This document shows positions 16,427-27,191 of a DNA stretch of 64,000 nucleotides, piece by piece. The notes under the pieces are model-generated. The model had not been told where the DNA came from and did no database searches. It worked only from the letters and a program-made list of their open reading frames with translations. Numbering within the stretch: the first letter of the stretch is position 1; every line of letters begins with the position of its first letter. Made by a program: the position numbers and the translations under genes. Source of the stretch: Mycobacterium sp. 236(2023) (GTDB lineage Bacteria; Actinomycetota; Actinomycetes; Mycobacteriales; Mycobacteriaceae); the NCBI RefSeq assembly GCF_029623955.1, contig NZ_JARSBP010000002.1, positions 1,302,001 to 1,366,000 of the forward strand, read 5' to 3'.

Positions 16427-17445
16427 CCCAGGTGAACGGTGTCGACCTCGCTTCCCGAGTGCTCGGGGGAAGCGCCGTGGCGGCAAGCGACGAGTCGTTC
16501 GGAGTCAAGGAGCGGCTTGTCGATCCGGCCGAGCCTGCGTTCGTTCCCGGTACGTACGACCTGCGCGGCGAGGTGGTCGACGGATGGGAAACCCGCAGAC
16601 ATGCCGGGCCCGAAGGCGATTGGGTGGTCGTGCGACTCGGGACGCCGGGACAGGTGACGGCCGTCGACGTCGACACCCGCTTCTTCTCCGGCAACCACCC
16701 GACGGCGTGCAGTGTGCAGGCCTGCCTGCTCGACCGCACCGCCGACCCCACCGCGGAAGACGTCGCGTGGGCTCAGCTGGTGGAACACACGGAGCTCAAA
16801 GCGGATTCGCACAACGTATTCGCCGTCGACGACAGACGCCGCTGGACCCATGTGCGGCTGCGCCTGGCATCCGACGGCGGAGTCGCGCGCCTGCGCGTCT
16901 ACGGCACCGTGATCCCGGACCCGGCGGACTGGAAGGACATTACGGTCGAGATGTCCGGAGTCGAGCAGGGCGGCCGCGTCGAATGGTGCAGCGACAGCTT
17001 CTATTCGCACGCCTACGGGGTGATCTCACCCGACCGGCCACGCAACATGGGCGACGGTTGGGAGACCCGCAGACGCCGCGACATCGGGCCCGACAGCCAC
17101 GACGCCGTCATCATCTCGTTCGCCGTGCCCGCGGACCTGCTGCGCATCGAGGTCGACACGTCGTACTTCGTGTTCAATGCCTCGCTTGCGGTGTCCGTGC
17201 TCGGTAGCCGCTGCAGCCCCGATGGCAGGCACGGCTGGGCGATGGTGCCGTTCGACGTTCCGGTGCTGGAGAAGACCACACTGGCAAGGGATGCCCGGCA
17301 GGTGTTCCGGGTGGACGCGCGGGACATCACCGCGCTGAGGGTGGCCGCCTATCCCGACGGCGGCATCGCCCGCATCCGGGCGTTCGGTACGCCGACCGAC
17401 GGCGGCATCACCCGGCTGCGACGCCGGTGGGAGCGGTCATCGTGA
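16423..17445 (+). CDS. alc: allantoicase
   Basis: A 340-aa protein made of two tandem allantoicase beta-sandwich repeats, each with the DGWETRR signature (EVVDGWETRRHAGPEGDWVV, about residues 51-70, and MGDGWETRRRRDIGPDSHD, about 208-226). The FFSGNHP and SYFVFNA segments follow in the corresponding positions. Allantoicase hydrolyses allantoate to ureidoglycolate and urea. GTG start in GTGA overlap with the preceding gene. No ureidoglycolate lyase or urease is recognisable in the window, so the later steps must be elsewhere or be performed by unassigned neighbours. Confidence 0.93.
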   Translation: MTQVNGVDLASRVLGGSAVAASDESFGVKERLVDPAEPAFVPGTYDLRGEVVDGWETRRHAGPEGDWVVVRLGTPGQVTAVDVDTRFFSGNHPTACSVQACLLDRTADPTAEDVAWAQLVEHTELKADSHNVFAVDDRRRWTHVRLRLASDGGVARLRVYGTVIPDPADWKDITVEMSGVEQGGRVEWCSDSFYSHAYGVISPDRPRNMGDGWETRRRRDIGPDSHDAVIISFAVPADLLRIEVDTSYFVFNASLAVSVLGSRCSPDGRHGWAMVPFDVPVLEKTTLARDARQVFRVDARDITALRVAAYPDGGIARIRAFGTPTDGGITRLRRRWERSS

Positions 17446-17966
17446 GCACTGTACGGGCGTCGGACTGCGTCGGGTTGTGGCGGCGCACCCTGCTTGTGGA
17501 GGCGGATGGCACTCGCGACACCGGCACCGACGTGACGTGGCTGCAGGGGGTCACCGCTTTCATCGACTCACGCGGGTTCGCGGGCACACTGCACGACAGC
17601 GACGGCGTCTTCGAGTGGCGCCGCCCCATCGATCTCGACCCTGCTTCCGCTCCAGACTTCGGTGAGATGCACTGGGAGGGAAACACTCTGGTCGAAACCG
17701 GGGTGTACGCCGACTACACCGAGCACTGGGTGCGCGACGACGTGCCGCAGACACCGTGCTGGGCGTATTTCCTGACCGCCCCCGACGGCGGACCGGGCCT
17801 GCTGCTGCGCGTCGGTGGGCGATTCGGCATCGCCTGCGCCGTAAAGGTCGTGATGGGCGAAGTCGGCGGGCCCGAATGGCGGGACATCGAGATCGGGCAG
17901 GACTGCGTGCGGGCCAATGGCGTGCTCTGGACGGTCGACGGATGCGAAGGGATTGCGAAATTATGA
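17442..17966 (+). CDS. conserved beta-rich protein of unknown function in the ureide operon
   Basis: A 174-aa protein I cannot assign. It starts at GTG 17442 in a GTGA overlap with alc, with GGGAG upstream; GTG 17427 would add five residues. It is rich in alternating beta-strand patterns: a CVGLWRRTLLVEADG opening, WLQGVTAFIDSRGFAG, FEWRRPIDLDP, ETGVYADYTEHWVRD, and a closing NGVLWTVDG. This recalls the calycin-like Hri1 family of fungi, a weak resemblance judged by eye. No signal peptide or catalytic motif is evident. Position between allantoicase and an oxygenase suggests an auxiliary or missing-step role, for example on ureidoglycolate. Confidence 0.75.
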   Translation: MSTVRASDCVGLWRRTLLVEADGTRDTGTDVTWLQGVTAFIDSRGFAGTLHDSDGVFEWRRPIDLDPASAPDFGEMHWEGNTLVETGVYADYTEHWVRDDVPQTPCWAYFLTAPDGGPGLLLRVGGRFGIACAVKVVMGEVGGPEWRDIEIGQDCVRANGVLWTVDGCEGIAKL

Positions 17967-19018
17967 GTGGTGCAACATCGTTCACGTCGATTCCGATCAT
18001 CGACATCAGTAATCTGCGCTCCCCGGTCGCCGCCGAACGCGACCGGGTATCCGACGAGATCGGGCGAGCCGCACGCGAAGTCGGCTTCTTCTACGTCAGC
18101 GGCAGCGGCATCGAGGACGCCCTGTTCGAGCAGATGCTGGCAGCGACCAAAGAGTTCTTCGCCATGCCGGTCGAGGAGAAGATGCGGACCTACATCGGGC
18201 TGTCGCGATGCCACCGCGGCTACGTACCTGTCGGCGAAGAAGGAGTGGAGACCGGGACCCCCGATGTGAAGGAAGCCTTCGACACGGCACTGGATCTGCC
18301 CGCCGACGATCCCGACTACGTCGCGGGCAACCCGATGCTCGGCCCCAACACGTGGCCGGATCTGCCGGGCTTCGCCGACGCCGTGACCGCCTATTACGAC
18401 GCAGTTCTCGACGTGGGCCGCCGCCTGTTGCGTGCGTTCGCCGTTGCGCTCGGTGAGGACCCCGACGTCTTCTCCCGCCACGCCACCAAGACGCCCAGCC
18501 AGCTGCGTCTCGTCCACTACCCGTTCAACCCGCACGCCGAAGACGTCCTCGGCATCGGCGCCCACACCGACTACGAGTGCTTCACGCTCCTCAAACCGAC
18601 GGCGCCGGGACTCGAGGTGCTCAACGGGGCAGGGGAGTGGATCGACGTCCCGCCCATAGAAGGTACCTATGTCGTCAACATCGGCGATCTGCTCGAGCTG
18701 TGGACCAACGGTGCGTTCGTTGCCACCAGCCATCGGGTCCGCAAGGTCGTCGAGGAGCGCTACTCATTTCCGCTGTTCTTCAACGTCGACTACGACACCG
18801 AAGTCAGACCGCTACCGCAGTTCGTCCCCGAAGGCGCCGCCGAACGTGCCGCGCTGCGTGCTGGTGAGCATCTGTTCGCCCAGACTGCCCAGACCTTCCG
18901 GTACCTACGCGACCGCGTCGAATCCGGTGAACTGGTGCTGCCCGACGGATCGCTGCAGACGGGCCAGTTCGGCCAGCAGGCAATCCACGGTGTTGTGGGT
19001 GGCGACCGGGTCAGTTGA
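17963..19018 (+). CDS. 2-oxoglutarate/Fe(II)-dependent oxygenase (isopenicillin-N-synthase-like)
   Basis: A 351-aa non-haem iron oxygenase. The N-terminal DIOX_N region reads PIIDISNL, then GFFYVSGSGI; the core has the iron triad His201-x-Asp203 (GAHTDYECF) and His257 (TSHRV), with Arg266-x-Ser268 (RYSF) for 2-oxoglutarate. Members hydroxylate or oxidatively cleave small molecules; fungal thymine and xanthine dioxygenases show that nucleobase substrates occur for 2OG enzymes. It overlaps the unknown gene by ATGA and is the last gene of the operon, running 8 bases into the convergent fecB. The substrate is inferred only to relate to the imported ureide or purine. Confidence 0.9.
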   Translation: MSGATSFTSIPIIDISNLRSPVAAERDRVSDEIGRAAREVGFFYVSGSGIEDALFEQMLAATKEFFAMPVEEKMRTYIGLSRCHRGYVPVGEEGVETGTPDVKEAFDTALDLPADDPDYVAGNPMLGPNTWPDLPGFADAVTAYYDAVLDVGRRLLRAFAVALGEDPDVFSRHATKTPSQLRLVHYPFNPHAEDVLGIGAHTDYECFTLLKPTAPGLEVLNGAGEWIDVPPIEGTYVVNIGDLLELWTNGAFVATSHRVRKVVEERYSFPLFFNVDYDTEVRPLPQFVPEGAAERAALRAGEHLFAQTAQTFRYLRDRVESGELVLPDGSLQTGQFGQQAIHGVVGGDRVS

Positions 19019-20162
19019 TCGGCGAGTTCACCCAGCGCAGGTCGGCGAGGATGCCGCGGGCCGCAGAGATTCCTTCGCCCGTCTGCCACACCTCGTTGTT
19101 GACCGCGAACACCCGGTTGTCCCGGTTGGCCGACAGCCGCCTCCATGCGTCGCTGTCCATGATCTTCGGTGCGCGCTCGCGGGCTTCGGCCGTGCCGAAC
19201 GACACGTAGATGAGATCGCCGTCCGCGTCGGAGAAGTCCGGCGAATTTCCGAGGTCTTCGTCGGTGATGCCGATCTCGACATATGGCTTGTCCGTAAACC
19301 GTTGTGAGGCAGGACGATCCACGCCCACATCGGCGAGCACGCTGCCCGCGAAATTGTCGACCCCGAACACCCGCATGGTGGTGTCGGTGAACTGCACCAC
19401 CGACGCCTGGAAGTGGGTGGCGTCGTTGTCCTGGCCCGTTTTGTCGGCGGCGCGGTCGAAGTCGGCGATCAGCGCATCGGTCGCTTCGACGCGGCCGGTG
19501 GCCGCGCCGACCGTGCGCAGGTTGTCCTTCCAGGCCGCCCCCGGCGGCCCGCTGAACACGGTTGGTGCGATCTCGCTCAGCGCGGGGTGTTCGTCGGGAG
19601 TCAGCGCCACCGACCCGACGATGAGGTCGGGGCCGGCGTCGCGGATCGCGGCGAGGTCGGGATCGGAGCGACTTCCCGCGCCGGGCACGGCATGCACGAC
19701 GCCACCGAGATAGGACGGTTGCACGTCGGAGCCGTCGGGGAGGGCGGCGGCCACGATCCGCGACTGCAGACCGAGCGCGCAGAGGGCGTCGAGTTCGTCA
19801 CCCGAGAGCGCCACGATCCGCTGCGGATCCGCGCGGACGGTCGTCACCGCCGGGATCGGCGGCGACACGCCGTGACCCGTGGCGTTGCGCACCTCTCTAT
19901 CGGGGGACCCATCCGAAACACCCGGGTCGAGACGCGCAGGTTCGGGCGCGCACGATTCGTCAGGTCGGCGATCGTTGCCGAGCACGCCGGCATTGGCGAC
20001 GCGCGTCGTGCTGGTGACCACCGAGCCAGTGGCCCCCGTCGCGGGCGTTTCTGCGGAGGAACCGCATCCGCTGAGAGCGAAGACGACGACGGCGGTGCCG
20101 GCTGCGGCCAGCCCTGTCGACCGGGAGATCCAAAGGCCCGCCCGCGCTCCCGTCAATGGCAC
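19011..20162 (-). CDS. fecB: iron-siderophore/haem substrate-binding lipoprotein FecB
   Basis: A 383-aa periplasmic-binding lipoprotein. The signal peptide is hydrophobic and ends ALSGC. A polar Thr/Pro-rich linker precedes AGVLGNDRRPDESC, and the binding fold has DPQRIVALSGDELDALCALG and the C-terminal VWQTGEGISAARGILADLRW, matching M. tuberculosis FecB (Rv3044) closely as I remember it. GTG at 20162 gives a normal signal peptide; an upstream GTG at 20201 would add 13 residues. It is convergent with the ureide operon. Family role: capture of ferric siderophore or haem at the cell surface. Confidence 0.88.
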   Translation of the reverse strand: MPLTGARAGLWISRSTGLAAAGTAVVVFALSGCGSSAETPATGATGSVVTSTTRVANAGVLGNDRRPDESCAPEPARLDPGVSDGSPDREVRNATGHGVSPPIPAVTTVRADPQRIVALSGDELDALCALGLQSRIVAAALPDGSDVQPSYLGGVVHAVPGAGSRSDPDLAAIRDAGPDLIVGSVALTPDEHPALSEIAPTVFSGPPGAAWKDNLRTVGAATGRVEATDALIADFDRAADKTGQDNDATHFQASVVQFTDTTMRVFGVDNFAGSVLADVGVDRPASQRFTDKPYVEIGITDEDLGNSPDFSDADGDLIYVSFGTAEARERAPKIMDSDAWRRLSANRDNRVFAVNNEVWQTGEGISAARGILADLRWVNSPIN

Positions 20163-20246
20163 GCGCCGACCGTAACATTCTGGCGCTTCGCGCCAGGTCA
20201 CGGCGCGTCACCACCGCGCAGCGGAATCAAATACGACAGTTTGTAG

Positions 20247-23364
<3,118 letters not shown>

Positions 23365-23371
23365 TCCGTGC

Positions 23372-24814
23372 CTAGACGACGACCGTGGTGGGTTCGGGTG
23401 CCGTCAGCCCGGTGACGGTGCGCCAGGCGCGGGCCAGGAGTTCGACAGCTTCGACGAGCTGATCGTCGGGCAGCGTGAACGGCACCCGGATGAATCGCTC
23501 GAGTGTGCCGTCGAGCCCGAAGCGGGGGCCGGGCGGGATCTCCAGTCCCATCCGCGATGCGGCCGCCGACAGCGCGGAACTCATCGGCGCCGGCAACCGA
23601 ACCCACAGCGACATTCCGCCCTTGCCCGGAACGGGCTTCCAGTCGGGGAGGTGATGGGCCAGCAGCCGCAACAGCAATGCGCGTCGCGACCGGAGGATAT
23701 CGCGGCGCTCGGGCAGCACCTCGGCCTCGGCAGCCAAAAGCGCTGCCGCAGCCAGCTGTTCGAGAATCGGCGTGCCCATGTCGATGGCAGGGCGTAGCGC
23801 GGCGATCGTGGCCAGGGTGCTGCGGTCCGCCCTGATCCAGCCGATCCGCAGGCCGCCCCAGAACGACTTCGACATCGAACCGACCGTCATCACGAGGTCG
23901 CGACGCGTGGTCACCGCGGCGGCAAACGGCGCGGGCACCTCTTCGTCGAGCCACATGTCGGTGATGGTCTCGTCGATGATCGTGCGGGTGCGGGTCTCGC
24001 AGATGATCTGCGCCAACCGTTTTCGGTCGGGCACCGGCATCGTCATCCCCGTCGGGTTGTGATTGTCGGGAATCAGGTAGGCCAGATTGGGCGCCAGTTG
24101 GCGGATCGCCGCTTCGACGGCGTCGAGTTCCCAACCGTCGGGTGCCAGTGCCACGGGGACCGGGCGCAGGCCGCGGGTCGCCATCGCCGCGAGGGCGCCG
24201 TGGTAGGTCGGTTGCTCGACGAGCACCCGATCGTCGGGCTGGGTGTAGGTCGCCAGGATCAGCCCGATCGCGTGGAGCGCACCCGTCGTCACCATGATCT
24301 CGTCGGGGTCCGTGGGAAGCCCACGGGCACTGTATCTTTCGGCGATCGCGGAGCGCAGTGGCATAACGCCGGTCAGCTCGATCCCGATGTCGTGCAGATA
24401 CGGCGTGACCTGTTCGGCGGCTTCGGTGAAGGCCCGCGCGGCGACGGCCGCCGGAGCGGCGAGGGTGGCCGCGGCCAGATTGGCGGCCGCCCCGGTCAGG
24501 GCGGCAGGGGCAGTCGGGGAGAGCGGCAGCGCGGTCGTGCTGCGGGCACCGCGACGAGCGTTGAGGTAACCGTCGTCGCGCAGCTGCGTGTAGGCGGCGG
24601 TGACGGTGGTGCGTGAGACGCGCAAAGCATCAGCGAGGGCACGCTCGCTGGGCAGCCGCGCGCCCACGGGCAGCCGGCCGTCGACGATCAACAGCCGGAT
24701 GGCGTCGGCCAGACCGATGTAGGCCGGTCCACTCCGACTGGATGTCCGCCAGTTGCCGAGCTCGCGGGCGAGGAGGTCCACATCGAGCGATCGGGTAGCC
24801 AGTGCCTCAGTCAT
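23372..24814 (-). CDS. MocR-type GntR regulator with aminotransferase domain, YczR-like
   Basis: A 480-aa regulator. Residues about 28-95 are a GntR winged helix (LPVGARLPSERALADAL, then VSRTTVTAAYTQLRDDGYL); the rest is a fold-type I aminotransferase domain that binds PLP, with NHNPTG near 251-256, DETITD at 281-286 and Lys316 in GSMSKSFWGGLRIGW. It is divergent from a YczE-type membrane gene, the pairing that defines the YczR subgroup of MocR regulators. AACTGG half-sites lie between the two genes. The ATG at 24814 is the natural start. Expected to sense PLP or an amino compound and control yczE. Confidence 0.9.
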   Translation of the reverse strand: MTEALATRSLDVDLLARELGNWRTSSRSGPAYIGLADAIRLLIVDGRLPVGARLPSERALADALRVSRTTVTAAYTQLRDDGYLNARRGARSTTALPLSPTAPAALTGAAANLAAATLAAPAAVAARAFTEAAEQVTPYLHDIGIELTGVMPLRSAIAERYSARGLPTDPDEIMVTTGALHAIGLILATYTQPDDRVLVEQPTYHGALAAMATRGLRPVPVALAPDGWELDAVEAAIRQLAPNLAYLIPDNHNPTGMTMPVPDRKRLAQIICETRTRTIIDETITDMWLDEEVPAPFAAAVTTRRDLVMTVGSMSKSFWGGLRIGWIRADRSTLATIAALRPAIDMGTPILEQLAAAALLAAEAEVLPERRDILRSRRALLLRLLAHHLPDWKPVPGKGGMSLWVRLPAPMSSALSAAASRMGLEIPPGPRFGLDGTLERFIRVPFTLPDDQLVEAVELLARAWRTVTGLTAPEPTTVVV

Positions 24815-24817
24815 TGG

Positions 24818-24893
24818 GGCCAGTATCGCCGAACTGGATATTGAATGGCAAGCCAGTTGGGGAAGATCATGGCCACATGACGCACTGGATATC
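24818..24893. promoter_or_regulatory. candidate YczR (MocR) operator with repeated ACTGG/CCAGT half-sites
   Basis: The region between the regulator and the yczE-side genes contains GCCAGTA (24819-24825), GAACTGGATA (24831-24840), GCCAGTTGG (24852-24860) and CACTGGATATC (24883-24893). AACTGG and CCAGTT form an inverted pair 15 bases apart, and ACTGGATAT recurs as a direct repeat. Multiple half-sites in the intergenic region are typical of MocR regulators. The assignment is inference from position and repetition. Confidence 0.5.
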
Positions 24894-25029
24894 TCGGCTG
24901 GCCCGCCGACTGGCCGACCTCTACGAATTCCCGCCGACCGCCGGCATGGTCGACGAGCGCGATGCGGACGCCCGCCGGATGCGCTCCGAACTGGACGCCA
25001 TCCGCATGCACTTCCCGGACCACGCGTAA
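24877..25029 (+). CDS. 50-aa small protein upstream of yczE
   Basis: The ATG at 24877 opens a 50-residue frame beginning MTHWISRLARRLADLYEFPP and ending ELDAIRMHFPDHA. It is amphipathic and rich in Arg and Asp. Its TAA is followed immediately by the TTG of yczE, so the two would be translationally coupled. The codon pattern is coding-like and no larger frame competes. No family is recognised. It may be a true small protein or a leader that sets yczE translation. Confidence 0.55.
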   Translation: MTHWISRLARRLADLYEFPPTAGMVDERDADARRMRSELDAIRMHFPDHA

Positions 25030-25707
25030 TTGTCTGCGGTAGTGCGCGCGCTGGCGCTGCTTGTGGGGCTGTCGGGCTACGGCCTGTCGATGGCCATGAT
25101 GGTCCGAAGTGGCCTGGGACTGGACCCGTGGGACGTGTTCCATCAAGGCCTGGCGCTGCGGACCGGCATGACGATCGGACTGGCCTCGGCAGTGGTCGGT
25201 GTGGCGGTGCTCCTGGCCTGGATCCCGCTGCGCAACCGGCCGGGCATCGGCACCATCGCCAACGTCATCGTCATCGCGGTCACCGTCGACGCCGCGCTCT
25301 GGCTGATCCCGACCCTCGAGTCGCTGCCCGTGCGGATCGCCTTGATGGTCGGCGCGGTCGTCCTCAACGCCTTCAGCACGGTCCTCTACATCGGCGCGGG
25401 TCTCGGGCCAGGGCCTCGCGACGGGCTGATGACCGGCCTTGTCGTGCGCACGGGTCGATCGGTCCGCGTGGTGCGCACCACGATCGAGGTGTCGGTGTTG
25501 ACCGTCGGATGGCTGCTCGGCGGGACCGTCGGAGTGGGAACCGTCCTCTACGCGTTCGGCATCGGCCCGCTGGTGCAGATGTTCGTGCGGCTGACACCGG
25601 AACGGATACTCGCTGTGAGTGGCTGGGCCGGGGTGGATTCCGCCCAGCGCGCCGGAGAAGATGACAAGGATGGACAGCCCACGGGTGTTGGAGTCGTTGG
25701 CGGCTGA
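25030..25707 (+). CDS. yczE: YczE/YitT-type integral membrane protein
   Basis: A 225-aa membrane protein with about five hydrophobic segments. Conserved YczE motifs are RSGLGLDPWDVFHQGLA near residue 27 and GLGPGPRDGLMTGL near 123. The TTG at 25030 follows the small ORF without a gap; GTG at 25042 is the alternative. YczE proteins have no established substrate; linkage to YczR suggests transport related to vitamin B6 or an amino compound. The last 47 bases overlap the next gene in another frame. Confidence 0.87.
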   Translation: MSAVVRALALLVGLSGYGLSMAMMVRSGLGLDPWDVFHQGLALRTGMTIGLASAVVGVAVLLAWIPLRNRPGIGTIANVIVIAVTVDAALWLIPTLESLPVRIALMVGAVVLNAFSTVLYIGAGLGPGPRDGLMTGLVVRTGRSVRVVRTTIEVSVLTVGWLLGGTVGVGTVLYAFGIGPLVQMFVRLTPERILAVSGWAGVDSAQRAGEDDKDGQPTGVGVVGG

Positions 25708-26335
25708 CGCCATCGCTGTGGTCGATAGTTCCCCCCGCGCCGTGCTCGGCATCGCCGGCAGCCCCGGCGCGGGCAAGTCGACACTCACCGCGCTGCTGCT
25801 CGCCGCCATCGAAGACCGGCAGGGACCCGGCTGGGTCGCGCACGTCCCGATGGACGGTTTCCATCTCGCCGACACCCAACTGCGCCGCCTCGGACTCCTC
25901 GACCGCAAGGGCGCACCGGCGACGTTCGACGCATCCGGCTATGCGCACCTGCTGGAGCGGGTCCGTCAGGACATCGACGAGGACGTCTACGTCCCCGGGT
26001 TCGACCGGACCCTGGAACAGCCGCTGGCCGCCGCGCTGGTCGTACCGCGTTCGGCGCGGCTCGTCGTCACCGAGGGCAACTACTTTCTGGTGGATCGCCC
26101 CGAATGGAGACGCGCGCGGCGGGCGATGGATCGGGTGTGGTTCGTCATCGCCGACGAGCGGACCCGGGTCGACCGGCTCGTCGCCCGGCACATCGAGTTC
26201 GGGAAAAGCCCGGCAGCAGCCCGGGCGTGGGTGACCGGCGTCGACGAGCGCAACGCCGAACTGGTTTCCGCGACGGCGGACACCGCGGACCGCGTCATCG
26301 TCAACGGCGCGCGCGGCTGGGCGCTTTCGGCCTGA
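25661..26335 (+). CDS. P-loop nucleoside/sugar kinase family protein (FrcK/YggC-like)
   Basis: A 224-aa kinase of the pantothenate/uridine kinase-like P-loop family. Walker A is GSPGAGKST near residues 33-41, followed by HVPMDGFHLAD, FDASGYAHLLERVR, VYVPGFDRTLEQP, and VVTEGNYFLVDRPEW. The end is a lid-like RHIEFGKSPAAARAWV stretch. Relatives phosphorylate fructose, uridine or pantothenate; the substrate is not determinable here. ATG 25661 has GGAG at 25653-25656; ATG 25670 is possible. The gene begins inside yczE, implying cotranscription. Confidence 0.83.
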   Translation: MTRMDSPRVLESLAADAIAVVDSSPRAVLGIAGSPGAGKSTLTALLLAAIEDRQGPGWVAHVPMDGFHLADTQLRRLGLLDRKGAPATFDASGYAHLLERVRQDIDEDVYVPGFDRTLEQPLAAALVVPRSARLVVTEGNYFLVDRPEWRRARRAMDRVWFVIADERTRVDRLVARHIEFGKSPAAARAWVTGVDERNAELVSATADTADRVIVNGARGWALSA

Positions 26336-26348
26336 TTACGATGGGCGG

Positions 26349-27191
26349 GTGCCCGCCGAGGAAGCAGAAGCAGCCGACCCCGATCTGCTGATCGACTTCG
26401 CCAGGGTCAGCCTGCGCCGCAACGGCCGAATCCTGGTCGGACCGGTCACCTGGTCGGTCGAACTCGATGAGCGGTGGGTCGTGATCGGCCCCAACGGTGC
26501 CGGCAAGACCTCGCTGCTGCGCATCGCCGCCGCGATGGAATACCCGTCATCGGGCACCGCCTACGTCCTCGGCGAGCGGCTCGGCAGAGTCGACATGGCC
26601 GAGTTGCGGTCCCGCGTCGGACTGAGCAGCGCTGCGCTGGCCCAGCGCATCCCAGACGACGAGACCGTGCGCGACCTCGTCGTGTCGGCCGGCTACGCGG
26701 TGCTGGGGCGCTGGCGGGAGAAGTACGACGACGTCGACTACGAGCAGGCCGTCGACATGTTGGAGAGCGTCGGCGCCGAACACCTCGCGGAGCGCACCTA
26801 CGGCACGTTGTCCGAAGGTGAACGCAAGCGTGTGCTGATTGCGCGCTCACTCATGACCGACCCCGAGCTGCTGCTGCTCGACGAACCCGCCGCGGGACTG
26901 GACCTGGGTGGGCGCGAGGAGTTCGTCGCGCGCATGAGCGATCTGGCCGCCGACCCGGACGCGCCCGCCCTCGTGCTGGTCACCCACCACGTCGAAGAGA
27001 TCCCGCCCGGGTTCTCGCACTGCCTGATCCTGTCCGAGGGAAAGGTCGTGGACGCCGGTCTGCTCAGCGACGTGCTCACCGCGGAGAACTTGTCGACCGC
27101 ATTCGGTCAGTCGATCGCGCTGGATGTCATCGACGGACGCTATTTCGCGCGGCGGGTCCGCAGCCGCGCAGCACACAGGAGACGTGCATGA
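26349..27191 (+). CDS. ABC transporter ATP-binding protein (Rv3041c-like)
   Basis: A 280-aa ATPase with Walker A GPNGAGKTS near residue 49, a variant signature LSEGERKRVLIARSLM, Walker B LLLLDEPAAGLD and a switch His in LVTHHVEE. The GTG at 26349 follows the kinase gene by 13 bases. No permease is adjacent, so its transport partner, if any, is elsewhere; such stand-alone ATPases may act in other processes. It starts the conserved run ATPase-Nudix-echA17-methyltransferases seen in M. tuberculosis Rv3041c-Rv3037c. Confidence 0.9.
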   Translation: MPAEEAEAADPDLLIDFARVSLRRNGRILVGPVTWSVELDERWVVIGPNGAGKTSLLRIAAAMEYPSSGTAYVLGERLGRVDMAELRSRVGLSSAALAQRIPDDETVRDLVVSAGYAVLGRWREKYDDVDYEQAVDMLESVGAEHLAERTYGTLSEGERKRVLIARSLMTDPELLLLDEPAAGLDLGGREEFVARMSDLAADPDAPALVLVTHHVEEIPPGFSHCLILSEGKVVDAGLLSDVLTAENLSTAFGQSIALDVIDGRYFARRVRSRAAHRRRA

